Source: Streptococcus suis (GTDB lineage Bacteria; Bacillota; Bacilli; Lactobacillales; Streptococcaceae). Taken from it: DNA of 38,281 nt. How positions within the stretch are numbered: the first letter of the stretch is position 1; every line of letters starts with the position of its first letter. Where the stretch lies: NCBI RefSeq assembly GCF_016743335.1, contig NZ_WCJE01000022.1, positions 1-38,281 on the forward strand, read 5' to 3'. Below the pieces are notes generated by a model. It did not search any database and was not told the origin of the DNA. It was given only the letters and a program-made list of their open reading frames with translations. This document shows, piece after piece, positions 1 to 7,777 of the stretch. The translations under genes and the position numbers were made by a program.

Positions 1-640
1 ACAATAGCATTTTCAGCATCTTCTTTAGCTTTATCCAATTCTGCCTGTTTCACTGCTTTTTCTTCTGCGGTCAAGGCTGACTTAGCAATCTCATCTTTCT
101 TAGCATTGTAGGCTGTTTCCAAGTCTTCCTTAGCTTGTTCCTTCTTAGCACTTGTGCTTGTGTCGATTCCAGCAATGGCTGATTTGCCGTCTGTTAGTGC
201 TTGCACTACGCCAGCATCATCAGTTGCCGCATCAATTGCGCTGTCGGCTGCGGATTTGACTTGGTCTAGTTCTGCCTGTTTCGCTGCTTTTTCTTCTGCA
301 GTCAAGGCTGAGTTAGCAATCTCTTCTTTCTTAGCATTGTAGGCTGTTTCCAAGTCTTGCTTAGCTTGAGCCTTCTTAGCACTTGTGCTTGTGTCGATAC
401 CAGAAATTGTGGATTGACCATCTGTTAGTGCTCGCGCTACGCCTGCATCATCTGTTGCCGCATCAATTGCGCTGTCTGCTGTTGATTTGGCTTGATCTAG
501 CTCTGCCTGTTTCACTGCTTTTTCTTCTGCAGTCAAGGCTGACTTAGCAATCTCATCTTTCTTAGCATTGTAGGCTGTTTCCAAGTCTTGCTTAGCAGCT
601 GTTTTCTTAGTAGCACTCGTTAAATCAAAGTTTTCAATGC
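1..640 (-). repeat. 231-bp tandem repeats coding for 77-aa DUF1542-like units
   Basis: The same sequence (for example cttagcattgtaggctg) starts at 99, 330 and 561, a spacing of exactly 231 bp, which is 77 codons and keeps the frame. Copies are nearly identical at DNA level, with scattered changes such as DEIAKS versus EEIANS. The array continues past the left edge, so copy number cannot be given. Near-identical in-frame copies invite length variation by recombination. Confidence 0.85.
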
Positions 641-2123
641 TATTCTTACCATCTTCAACGATCTTATCAAGAGCATCTTCAGAGGTCGCTCCATCAATCT
701 GCTCTTCTATAGATTCTTGAAGTTCTCTCAATTTATCTAACTTATCTTGTTGCTCTTTTGCCGTTAGCTGACTTTTTGCAATATCATCCTGTTTTTGCAA
801 TACTGCATCGGAGATAGATTCCTTAGCTTTAGCGCGTTGTTCTGCAGAGTTGTCCGATACCAAACTCGCTCCTGAAATAGTCCGCTCTTCACCCGTTGTA
901 AATCTAACCGTAGCATCACCATTATTCGCTACAGTTATTTCTTGAATGCTATTCTGTAAGTCAGGATTGACACTACGAATCAGGTCTGCAACTTTTGTTT
1001 TATCAGTCTCACTCAGTTGTTCTGGGTTAAAAACTTTTACCGCTTCTGTTGGATGTTTTAACCATACAGCAGTAAATTCAATCGTTTCAATTTGTCCCGA
1101 AGTAGGTATTCCTTCTCCTGTAGCTGTTTGCCAACGAACAAAAGTATAACCATCTCTGGATGGAACAACGATTTTTTTAGTTACTAGCTCGTCACCCCAT
1201 TGTACATGCTTATAAGCCACATAAAAAGCTTTTTTCGCTTTGCCGTCTACTGTGCCACCGTTAGCATTCAATGTAATTCCGTGGAATTGAAGAATTTGGT
1301 ATGGAGCATATGACCCCGAGTTCATGTATGCTTCAAATGTTTTTCCGTCTGAAACATCGCCAACAATGTAATCCACAGTGGGACTGAACTCCCATGTGTC
1401 TACAATAGGAGTGTCATCGAGAGAATCGAAATCCGTTGGCCGTATTACTTGTCCAACACTTCTATCATAACCTAAAATAAAATCGCCGTCGTCTACTGTA
1501 TATTTAGGAATTCTAAATTGCGGGTCCTTCTTTAATGTTCCCCATGTAGTTCCAGTCTTAACCCAAAAAGCAACAACTTGTATTGGTTTTCCATTTCTAG
1601 TTATTTCAATTTCACCAGGCTTTCCTTCAAAATCCAATTTCACATATGAAGAGTGAAAAAGTACGCTCTGGTAACCAGCAGGTGGTGTTTGATTATCTTG
1701 AGTCGGAAATTTGATAACCGATTCATCTACAGGTTGGTTAGTCGAACCATCTCCTTGTGTTCCAGTATCTGCTGAACGTGCGGATCCTACTGGTTGGCCA
1801 CTTGCTGAACCTGTATCATTTGCAGGCTGGACATTCGCAGTTGAATTTGTTGTATTACCAGTCTGAACTCCTGAGCTATTGTTCCCTTGATTATCCCCTT
1901 GTGGCTGCGTGCCATCGGATATCCCATCATTATTTACAGGTACAATTTGCCCGTTTGAAGCTCCATCCCCATTGACTCCTGTTTCAGCGCCTACAATCGT
2001 TCCTGTACCAAGAACCAAGGTCGTACCTAACAGAACACTTGCAGCACCAATATGATATTTACGGATAGAGAAACGCTGACGCATTCCATACCAATCAAAT
2101 GATTTCTTTTTCGAACGATTCAT
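1..2123 (-). CDS. YSIRK-type surface protein with DUF1542-like repeats (3' end outside window)
   Basis: An open frame of about 707 codons runs from an ATG at 2123 to the left edge without a stop, so the C-terminus is missing. An AAGGAG ribosome site lies 7 bases before the ATG. The N-terminus has the extended streptococcal signal (FSIRKYHIGAASVLLG, about residues 18-33) followed by a hydrophobic core, which in this family directs secretion at the division septum and usually goes with a C-terminal LPXTG anchor; that part cannot be seen. Next come a Gly/Asn/Ser/Thr-rich linker (about 50-130) and an InlB/Listeria-Bacteroides-like module (about 280-355, LNANGGTV ... RDGYTFVRW ... AVW). Last is a long charged helical region with 77-residue repeats (AKQDLETAYNAKKDEIAKSAL type) resembling DUF1542. 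The likely role is a wall-anchored adhesin or stalk; the ligand is unknown. Expression is probably switchable (see the promoter at 2219-2248). Confidence 0.88.
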   Translation of the reverse strand, partial: MNRSKKKSFDWYGMRQRFSIRKYHIGAASVLLGTTLVLGTGTIVGAETGVNGDGASNGQIVPVNNDGISDGTQPQGDNQGNNSSGVQTGNTTNSTANVQPANDTGSASGQPVGSARSADTGTQGDGSTNQPVDESVIKFPTQDNQTPPAGYQSVLFHSSYVKLDFEGKPGEIEITRNGKPIQVVAFWVKTGTTWGTLKKDPQFRIPKYTVDDGDFILGYDRSVGQVIRPTDFDSLDDTPIVDTWEFSPTVDYIVGDVSDGKTFEAYMNSGSYAPYQILQFHGITLNANGGTVDGKAKKAFYVAYKHVQWGDELVTKKIVVPSRDGYTFVRWQTATGEGIPTSGQIETIEFTAVWLKHPTEAVKVFNPEQLSETDKTKVADLIRSVNPDLQNSIQEITVANNGDATVRFTTGEERTISGASLVSDNSAEQRAKAKESISDAVLQKQDDIAKSQLTAKEQQDKLDKLRELQESIEEQIDGATSEDALDKIVEDGKNSIENFDLTSATKKTAAKQDLETAYNAKKDEIAKSALTAEEKAVKQAELDQAKSTADSAIDAATDDAGVARALTDGQSTISGIDTSTSAKKAQAKQDLETAYNAKKEEIANSALTAEEKAAKQAELDQVKSAADSAIDAATDDAGVVQALTDGKSAIAGIDTSTSAKKEQAKEDLETAYNAKKDEIAKSALTAEEKAVKQAELDKAKEDAENAI

Positions 2124-2218
2124 ATCGTCACTCCTTTTGAATAAATATTACCAGAGAAAAAATGAAGCGTTCAAAAAATCAGTTTTCCCTAGTTTCAAGT
2201 CACCAAGACTCTGAGTTA

Positions 2219-2248
2219 ATTATACCTCACCCCCCCCCCGATTTTCAA
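2219..2248 (-). promoter_or_regulatory. Promoter of the surface protein with a G10 tract in the spacer
   Basis: Read on the minus strand, a -35 TTGAAA (2243-2248) and a perfect -10 TATAAT (2219-2224) are separated by 18 bp. Ten of those 18 are an unbroken run of G (2230-2239, C on the plus strand). The -10 lies about 95 bp before the ATG at 2123. Loss of one G would give the optimal 17-bp spacing, and gains would weaken the promoter, which is the known design of phase-variable promoters such as Neisseria porA. Promoter activity and switching are inferred. Confidence 0.78.
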
Positions 2249-2294
2249 GTATTTTAGTGCATTCTTTGTACCCTAAATTCTCAAAGTAGGTTCT

Positions 2295-2437
2295 AGTCTA
2301 ACACCAAAAGTGGAAATTAGACTGAGACAAAAAAATAAGGTAGAACTTACTATGGGACAAGTTGGTAGCTAATAATGAAAAACAAACACTTAACTCTCTC
2401 TGATTGCAATGATATTCATACCATTACGAAGAAATAT
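2295..2437 (+). mobile_element. Possible relic of an insertion sequence (weak)
   Basis: A hairpin with 7-bp arms (2295-2301 and 2317-2323) precedes a short plus-strand frame that begins with ATG at 2375 and reads MKNKHLTLSDCNDIHTI. This resembles the N-terminus of IS30-like transposases (a KHLTLxDRxxIQ pattern). The similarity ends after about 17 residues and no catalytic part follows. The remainder of 2249-2637 holds no gene that I can support. The assignment is from memory of the family and is weak. Confidence 0.3.
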
Positions 2438-2450
2438 ACTAATATATTAA

Positions 2451-2505
2451 AACAAAAAAAGAATGATGATACTTCGTCATACGAACTACATATTTATCAT
2501 TCTTT
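2451..2505 (-). terminator. Terminator at the end of the cps operon
   Basis: Arms 2458-2467 and 2496-2505 pair perfectly over 10 bp, and the loop contains a second small hairpin (TTCGT/ACGAA). On the minus strand the stem is followed by a T-rich run (2451-2460 reads as A on the plus strand). It lies about 130 bp after the neuA stop and is the first convincing terminator for the capsule transcript. Confidence 0.72.
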
Positions 2506-2637
2506 CTGGGTATATATATCATTGTGTAACTAAATGGTTGTCAATTCTCAAGTCTAGCATCCTTTACAGATGTCATTCCTTGGCTCTAAAACACATACCA
2601 ACATAGCCTAGCCACTGAAATAGCTTCTATCACCAAA

Positions 2638-3870
2638 TTATCTTGTCAAACTTGTCAAAATCAGCTGGTTCACACGCTCTTGTCCAATCTGATTGAAATG
2701 CAATCCATCATTGGTATACTGATAGTCAAGCATCCCCTCTTTTTCAACTACTTCATTTAGATCAATCACTGAGATACCTAGTTCACTTGCTGACTGAACG
2801 ATAAAGTTATTCAACTGCACAATTTCTTCATTTGAAACGCTATCACGAAACAGCGTGTAGGCAATCGTCGTCACAAACACCTGCTCTGCTTTGGAAACAA
2901 GAGCTTCCATCAACTGGCGAATAGTATCCTCAATCACATGCAAGGGATAGTCAGTAATCAAATCATTCACACCGAGAGAAAGCAAGGCTTTCTTTATCGG
3001 AGTAGCCAAAAAGAGACCTTGGTTTTCAAGTGCAGTCGCAGCCGTCATCCCACCGATGCTGATATTATCGAAACCATCCAGTGACAAGGCTAACAGACGA
3101 CTATCTCCAATCACAAGACTATCATGGACTCGGTGCTCACATAAACGCTTTAACTCTCGTTGATAAAAAGGTTTGTTTTGTTGCTCACGACGCTGGTAAT
3201 CAAAGTAAATTCGACCAATAACACCTGTAAAATCAAAGTGATCATCTACATCAATCGAATCTTTCTTGGTCATCACATAGGCCGCTGTTTTTTCAGAAAA
3301 ATAAGTTTTATCCGCTAAATAAGCCTGCTTAGAAGAAATATATATCGCTCCATTTGGATAGTAGAGCATTTTCTCATCTTGACGACGATAACTACCACCT
3401 AATCCCGCAATATCCTTAGCAAATCCGTTTTCGTCTAAAGTTGAAAACAAGGTTGGAGACTTATCGACTTTGGTAAAGCTAACAACGTGGTCAGCTTGAC
3501 CTTTCCCATACAAGTCCATCGCCTCCTTGACATGTTTTCCCGTTCTTAATGGGGAAGTGACTTGTAGGAGAACAAACACTTGGTCATCCGGAAAATCTTG
3601 TAAAAAATGTTCGTTCAGTTGAAAAGAGGTTGTAAAATCTGTCGCCAAGTCAGCTGGACGCATGAGGACTTGAACCCCAGTTGATTCACAAATTTCCTTG
3701 TAAACCTCTGAATCAGTACTGACATATATATTTTCTTTCTTAAAACATCCAGACTCAATCGCAGCACGAATAGTATGGAAAATCATTGGTACACCATCTA
3801 AAAACAACATATTTTTATTTGGCAATCCTTTTGATCCTGACCGAGCAGGAATCAGACAAATCGGTTCCAT
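2638..3870 (-). CDS. neuA: NeuA: CMP-sialic acid synthetase fused to a SGNH-type esterase
   Basis: Activates sialic acid with CTP to CMP-Neu5Ac, the donor for the sialyltransferase of this operon. The N-terminal half starts with the cytidylyltransferase signature IPARSGSKGLPNKN (about residues 6-19). The C-terminal half is a SGNH/GDSL hydrolase: GDSR near residue 255, GVND near 300 and DGLHFN near 390. The same fusion is described for group B streptococcal NeuA, where the C-terminal domain removes O-acetyl groups from sialic acid. At 410 aa the length fits that bifunctional form. I place the start at the ATG at 3870, because AGGTGG sits at a workable distance from it and too close to the TTG at 3873. 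It is the last gene of the cps operon, 8 bases after neuD. Confidence 0.95.
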   Translation of the reverse strand: MEPICLIPARSGSKGLPNKNMLFLDGVPMIFHTIRAAIESGCFKKENIYVSTDSEVYKEICESTGVQVLMRPADLATDFTTSFQLNEHFLQDFPDDQVFVLLQVTSPLRTGKHVKEAMDLYGKGQADHVVSFTKVDKSPTLFSTLDENGFAKDIAGLGGSYRRQDEKMLYYPNGAIYISSKQAYLADKTYFSEKTAAYVMTKKDSIDVDDHFDFTGVIGRIYFDYQRREQQNKPFYQRELKRLCEHRVHDSLVIGDSRLLALSLDGFDNISIGGMTAATALENQGLFLATPIKKALLSLGVNDLITDYPLHVIEDTIRQLMEALVSKAEQVFVTTIAYTLFRDSVSNEEIVQLNNFIVQSASELGISVIDLNEVVEKEGMLDYQYTNDGLHFNQIGQERVNQLILTSLTR

Positions 3871-3878
3871 CAATCCAC

Positions 3879-4505
3879 CTATTTAATCTTTCTAGCAGGT
3901 ACACCAACATAGGTCCCTGACTCCGTCAACGATTTCAAAACAACTGTCCCTGCCCCCAATGTTGTATAGGGGGCAATCTCGATACATTGAATCACTGTTG
4001 AACCACTTCCAATATAAGTCCCTTCTCCGATACGGCACAAGCCATTTATGGTCACGCCTGGAGTAATGTTACAATGGGCCTCCACAGTGGTATGATGTTC
4101 CACAATGGCACCCGTATTAATGATGCAATTATCATAGACATAGGAATCAGCTCCAACGAAGCTTGAAAACCCTAAGAAAATCCCTCGTCCCTTGATACTA
4201 TCTGGGGAAAAAATATTGGCTTTCTCGCTAATGATGTTGAACAAAGCATCATAATGATCTTTGGCAATCAAGTCAAAGATTTCCTTGCGCTTGACATTGT
4301 CACCTATAGTGACGAAAACAGCATCTACTTTTCCATCATCCAAATAGGTTAGGACATCTTGCAAGGGACCAAATACAGGATAGCCACGATAGTCACTGAT
4401 CGGTTTATCATCAAAATAGCCAATTAGCTCATATCGACTTCTATCCAACCAAGGAAGGACACCATCTGAAAAGGTACCCGCTCCTAGAAACGCTACTTTT
4501 TTCAT
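3879..4505 (-). CDS. neuD: NeuD: sialic acid O-acetyltransferase
   Basis: This 208-residue protein has an N-terminal Rossmann-like part (KKVAFLGAGTFSDGVLPWL) and a C-terminal left-handed beta-helix of hexapeptide repeats (about residues 90-200: GADSYVYDNCIINTGAIVEH, then ITPGVTINGLCRIGEGTYIG). In this family the enzyme transfers acetyl from acetyl-CoA to sialic acid before activation by NeuA. The ATG at 4505 is preferred: GGGGG ends five bases before it, whereas the TTG at 4508 is too close. It lies between neuC and neuA, with spacings of about 10 bases. Together with the esterase domain of NeuA it can set the O-acetylation level of capsular sialic acid. Confidence 0.92.
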   Translation of the reverse strand: MKKVAFLGAGTFSDGVLPWLDRSRYELIGYFDDKPISDYRGYPVFGPLQDVLTYLDDGKVDAVFVTIGDNVKRKEIFDLIAKDHYDALFNIISEKANIFSPDSIKGRGIFLGFSSFVGADSYVYDNCIINTGAIVEHHTTVEAHCNITPGVTINGLCRIGEGTYIGSGSTVIQCIEIAPYTTLGAGTVVLKSLTESGTYVGVPARKIK

Positions 4506-4515
4506 CAAATCCCCC

Positions 4516-5649
4516 TTATCTATCGTGAAACTCTTTCATGGTTGAGGCCTGTACAGCTAAAAATTCCTTGATAGCTCGATAACCTTGTAAAGCAGAATCA
4601 GGTTGTTCAAATGGATTGGTAAAATCTATCACATCACGTAAACGCTCCAAACCACCAACAATCTCATCCTTAGATGTTCCAACATGTACCACACTTGGTC
4701 CTGACAAGCGTCCCAATTGGCGATTACCAATATTTAAGGTCGGAACCTGTAAAGAAGGTACTTCAATCAAGCCAGACGAAGAATTCCCGATCAAACCTTG
4801 TGAATGCTTGACTAAGGAATGGTAATAACGAGTTGGAAGCGAAGTAAAGATGTGAGAATCAGAGTCTTGTTTTACAAATTCATGCATCAATTCCATTATC
4901 TTATCAGCATGTGTGTCTGAATTGGATCCAATTATCAAACATTGTCTACCATCTTCTTTCAGTGCATCTAACAAGGCTTGCGTTTGTTCTTCAGCTGTGT
5001 TGTCCTCCAAGGTAACCGGATGAAAGAGTACAACATAGTAATCCTCTGCCAAATCAATTCCAAGTTCCATCGCCAATTCTTCCCTTGTCAGAAAGTCTTG
5101 TTTCAAGACATTTTCAACACCCATAGCTCCGATATTCAGTACATGGTGGGGATTTTCTCCCAGTTGAATGACACGATTTCTAAATTCATCCGTTGATGTC
5201 AGATGAAGGTGACTCATCTTGGTAATGGCATGGCGAATCGACTCATCAAAATTTCCCATGGTTTTTTCACCACCATGGATATGGCAGATCGGAATATTGT
5301 AAAGCAAAGCAACATTGGCAACTGGTAGCATCTCATAGCGATCCCCCAGAATCAAGACCAAGTCATACTGGACTTCTTCAAAAAGATCCGTGAGTTGCTC
5401 TGTCAAGGTCGCTAAAGATTTGGCGACTGTCTGCTTAGACGTATCGGTCAAATGCAAGGGAATCCGCTTGACAATCCTACGCTTGTCCGCTTCGATGTCT
5501 TTGACCGTCATACCATATTTTTCTTCTAAATGCATGGCTGTCACTACAAGATCCAACTCCATTTCTGGATCATCCTGTAGATAGCTCAACAAGCGACGCA
5601 TAATCCCATATTCGGCACGAGATCCTGTCACAAAACAAATTTTCTTCAT
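4516..5649 (-). CDS. neuC: NeuC: UDP-N-acetylglucosamine 2-epimerase (hydrolysing)
   Basis: Converts UDP-GlcNAc to ManNAc and UDP, the first committed step of sialic acid synthesis, in the cytoplasm. The protein has the epimerase-2 fold throughout its 377 residues: KICFVTGSRAEYGIMRRLL at the N-terminus, LVLILGDRYEMLPVA near residue 100, the histidine-rich CHIHGGE near 122 and the nucleotide-binding GNSSSGLIEVPS near 288. The length is usual for NeuC. The ATG at 5649 follows neuB by 11 bases, which fits a polycistronic neuBCDA block. Confidence 0.96.
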   Translation of the reverse strand: MKKICFVTGSRAEYGIMRRLLSYLQDDPEMELDLVVTAMHLEEKYGMTVKDIEADKRRIVKRIPLHLTDTSKQTVAKSLATLTEQLTDLFEEVQYDLVLILGDRYEMLPVANVALLYNIPICHIHGGEKTMGNFDESIRHAITKMSHLHLTSTDEFRNRVIQLGENPHHVLNIGAMGVENVLKQDFLTREELAMELGIDLAEDYYVVLFHPVTLEDNTAEEQTQALLDALKEDGRQCLIIGSNSDTHADKIMELMHEFVKQDSDSHIFTSLPTRYYHSLVKHSQGLIGNSSSGLIEVPSLQVPTLNIGNRQLGRLSGPSVVHVGTSKDEIVGGLERLRDVIDFTNPFEQPDSALQGYRAIKEFLAVQASTMKEFHDR

Positions 5650-5660
5650 CCTTACTCCGC

Positions 5661-6677
5661 TTACATTTGATTTTCAAAAGCACTGTGGCAAATATTTTGG
5701 TCTTCCTCAAAATCCTGCTCACTCACCTGCCCCAAGACATTGTACCATTCCATTGGTGAAATTCCATTTCCTGGTCGTTTGACAGTGATGTTTTCTTCTG
5801 TAAAGACTTCGCCTTTAGCAATCGGCTTTTTGGCAACAATGGATTTTCTTGCTACAATTTTATTTCGTACTTCAACTTCTTCTGGCTCTTTTTCAAATTT
5901 ACCAAGAGATTGTTCCACTATCCGCACACCTTTTACCAAGGCTGCTAAGATATCAGGAGTTGCACTGGCCTTGTGATCTGGCCCTTCCATTTCATTGTCC
6001 AGCGTAAAATGTTTTTCAATCAATTCAGCTCCCATTGCCGCAGCAGCGATAGGTACTTCTGAACCAACACTATGGTCTGAATAACCAATGGTTAAGGTTG
6101 GAAATTCTTTTTTCAAGGTATGCAAGACATTCAAATTCAAAGCAGGGTAAGGGGTTGGATACTCAGTTGTACAATGCAAAATCGAAATATCGGTCGTTCC
6201 ATTTTCCTGCAAAATCTTCACCGCTTGATGAATCTCTTCCATAACAGCCATACCAGTAGAAAGGATAACTTTCTTAGCTTGACGGCCAATTTTTTCCAAA
6301 TAGGGAAGATTGGTAATCTCACCTGATGGTATCTTGTAAACTGGCATATCTGTGCTAATCAGGAAGTCCAATGATTCCTCATCAAAAGGTGTCGAAAACA
6401 CATCAACTCCCTTTTCAAGACAGTAATCACGCAAATCAAGATACTCTTCGAAGCTCAATTCTAAACGACGAGTCATTTCTAGCTGAGAATCTGACTCTCC
6501 AGTTGTAATTTTTTGATACTCAGCCTTCGGTGCGTATTTTGAAATTAACAAATCTGCCTTAAATGTCTGAAATTTAACGGCATCTACACCACAATCAACG
6601 GCAACATCAACCATTTTCCGTGCTAGATTGACATCGCCATTATGGTTACAACCAATTTCTGCAATAATATAAACCAT
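5661..6677 (-). CDS. neuB: NeuB: N-acetylneuraminate synthase
   Basis: Condenses ManNAc with phosphoenolpyruvate to give Neu5Ac. The N-terminal NeuB domain (about residues 1-240) shows YIIAEIGCNHNGDVNLAR, DAVKFQTFKADLL and the acceptor-site motif TIGYSDHS. A C-terminal SAF/antifreeze-like domain follows (about 275-335, KSIVAKKPIAKGEVF), which in this enzyme closes over the substrate. The length of 338 aa is normal. The start is the ATG at 6677, with GGAAA upstream. The 161-bp gap before it carries a MITE-like insert, so transcription from the upstream capsule genes must cross that element. Confidence 0.96.
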   Translation of the reverse strand: MVYIIAEIGCNHNGDVNLARKMVDVAVDCGVDAVKFQTFKADLLISKYAPKAEYQKITTGESDSQLEMTRRLELSFEEYLDLRDYCLEKGVDVFSTPFDEESLDFLISTDMPVYKIPSGEITNLPYLEKIGRQAKKVILSTGMAVMEEIHQAVKILQENGTTDISILHCTTEYPTPYPALNLNVLHTLKKEFPTLTIGYSDHSVGSEVPIAAAAMGAELIEKHFTLDNEMEGPDHKASATPDILAALVKGVRIVEQSLGKFEKEPEEVEVRNKIVARKSIVAKKPIAKGEVFTEENITVKRPGNGISPMEWYNVLGQVSEQDFEEDQNICHSAFENQM

Positions 6678-6735
6678 TTTATTTCCTTTCTAAAAATAAA
6701 TATAAACCGTTTCCGTAAAACAACAATATAAATAA

Positions 6736-6834
6736 GGGCACCTCTATAAACTCCCAAAACTGCGAATTTGGAGTTACAAAAGCCTTGTTAAATCAACATT
6801 TTAAATTTTAGAAAATTAGTTTGTAGAGGTCCCC
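6736..6834. mobile_element. 99-bp MITE-like element with terminal inverted repeats
   Basis: The ends (6736-6752, GGGCACCTCTATAAACT, and the reverse complement of 6818-6834, GGGGACCTCTACAAACT) match at 15 of 17 positions. The sequence ATAA flanks the element on both sides (6732-6735 and 6835-6838), as expected of a 4-bp target duplication. There is no coding capacity. The element begins one base after the stop codon of the GNAT gene on the minus strand. It is either a MITE or an insertion sequence reduced to its two ends; the 4-bp duplication would suit an IS5-type parent, which is an inference. Confidence 0.6.
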
Positions 6835-6838
6835 ATAA

Positions 6839-7501
6839 CTAATCAATCATATCTCTTTTCGTTAAATCCAGTGCCATTGGCTGATAAACTACTCCTATGC
6901 GATGTTTATCTTGAATAAGTTCCCCATACTTTACAAAGCCAAATGACTCATAAAGGGAGATAATTTTGGGGTGATTTACACTATCAAGGAATACCATTTT
7001 CCCTCCAATAGTGTTTTGAACAGATACAATCATTTCTAATGCTAATTTTAATAAATCACTTCCCTGCACCGAATTATTCAATAACATATTTTTTCCGAGC
7101 TGTGCTATTAATATTCCAGGAATGTGTTGAATATTATGGATACTTTTACCTGCCATTACCATTTTTTTCTTTGACTGTTCATCAATATCCGATATATCAA
7201 CAACCTTCAAAGAGAGTGTAATGAGTCCCAGCCACTCTCCTGTAACGTAAAAGTTATCTTCATCAACAACAATAAAATTTTTTGAACGATGACTTAATTC
7301 CATTGACAGCGCCGTATCTTTCAGATAGTCCTGCATATCAAGATTTTTGCCGAATGAAATCATTTGAGATACGACATCCGAAAAAATAGCCCTAGCTTTC
7401 TTTCGAATAGTCTTAGGGCTTGTTGCTTCTACAGCTTGATTCTTAACATGCTCTTCAATAGACTGGTAGAATTCTGATAAGGAAATAGCTGTCAATTTCA
7501 T
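6839..7501 (-). CDS. GNAT-fold protein, possible toxin of a toxin-antitoxin-like pair
   Basis: This 220-residue protein has a C-terminal GNAT-like fold: a beta-4/acetyl-CoA loop at IPGILIAQLGKN (about 130-141), and the hallmark strand-helix FLDSVNHPKIISLYESFGF (about 172-190). A helical extension of about 60 residues precedes the fold. Its ATG (7501) overlaps the stop of the 56-codon upstream gene in an ATGA arrangement, so the two are translationally coupled. It has no evident place in sugar synthesis. Small protein plus GNAT enzyme with overlap is the layout of TacT/AtaT-like toxin-antitoxin systems, but the upstream protein is not a recognised DUF1778 antitoxin and the enzyme is longer than classical toxins. 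A plain acetyltransferase remains possible. Confidence 0.72.
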   Translation of the reverse strand: MKLTAISLSEFYQSIEEHVKNQAVEATSPKTIRKKARAIFSDVVSQMISFGKNLDMQDYLKDTALSMELSHRSKNFIVVDEDNFYVTGEWLGLITLSLKVVDISDIDEQSKKKMVMAGKSIHNIQHIPGILIAQLGKNMLLNNSVQGSDLLKLALEMIVSVQNTIGGKMVFLDSVNHPKIISLYESFGFVKYGELIQDKHRIGVVYQPMALDLTKRDMID

Positions 7502-7668
7502 GATTTGATATACTTTTCTACCCAGTTTTTAGGGAGATTTACCTTATGACGTTTAGCGTCAACAGAGGCGTATACTTCCTGTAAGAGTGGAGTGGGATTA
7601 GAAGCTTGTATTTTTTTTACATCTTCTTTTGAAATTGTCATCTGACGTGTAATACTCATTGTCGCCAT
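7498..7668 (-). CDS. Small 56-aa protein coupled to the GNAT gene (candidate antitoxin)
   Basis: The protein begins MATMSITRQMTISKEDVKKI and ends NLPKNWVEKYIKS. It is charged and mostly helical in character, and I do not recognise its family. The ATG at 7668 is chosen because AAGGGA (7678-7683) lies nine bases before it. A longer in-frame start at 7749 exists but would lie upstream of the apparent -10 box (7700-7705), so it is unlikely. The gene shares four bases with the GNAT gene. The first ten residues (Ser/Thr/Arg/Gln) could form a DNA-binding strand as in ribbon-helix-helix antitoxins, which is speculation. Confidence 0.68.
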   Translation of the reverse strand: MATMSITRQMTISKEDVKKIQASNPTPLLQEVYASVDAKRHKVNLPKNWVEKYIKS

Positions 7669-7699
7669 AAGAAACATTCCCTTCTTTTTTTGTAGTTTA

Positions 7700-7710
7700 A
7701 TTATACCATA
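7700..7710 (-). promoter_or_regulatory. Extended -10 promoter of the two-gene GNAT module
   Basis: On the minus strand TATGGTATAAT contains a perfect -10 (7700-7705) with the extended TGn element. The -35 position (7723-7728, TGCCAT) is poor. The promoter lies about 30 bases upstream of the ATG at 7668. It gives the module a start point independent of the capsule promoter. Confidence 0.6.
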
Positions 7711-7777
7711 ATTTAGTATGATATGGCATAATAATTTGTGAAGCAACACTTATTTTTGGGGTTTGCGCATGTTTACC

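Noticed and set aside
946..1149. Plus-strand frame of 67 codons inside the surface gene
   Set aside because: It is antisense to the long YSIRK-protein frame, has no ribosome site and shows no domain.
1757..1975. Plus-strand frame of 72 codons
   Set aside because: It is the shadow of the Gly/Asn/Ser/Thr linker of the surface protein on the other strand.
7669..7749. Longer form of the small gene before the GNAT gene
   Set aside because: The upstream start lies before the -10 box, and the only good ribosome site serves the ATG at 7668.
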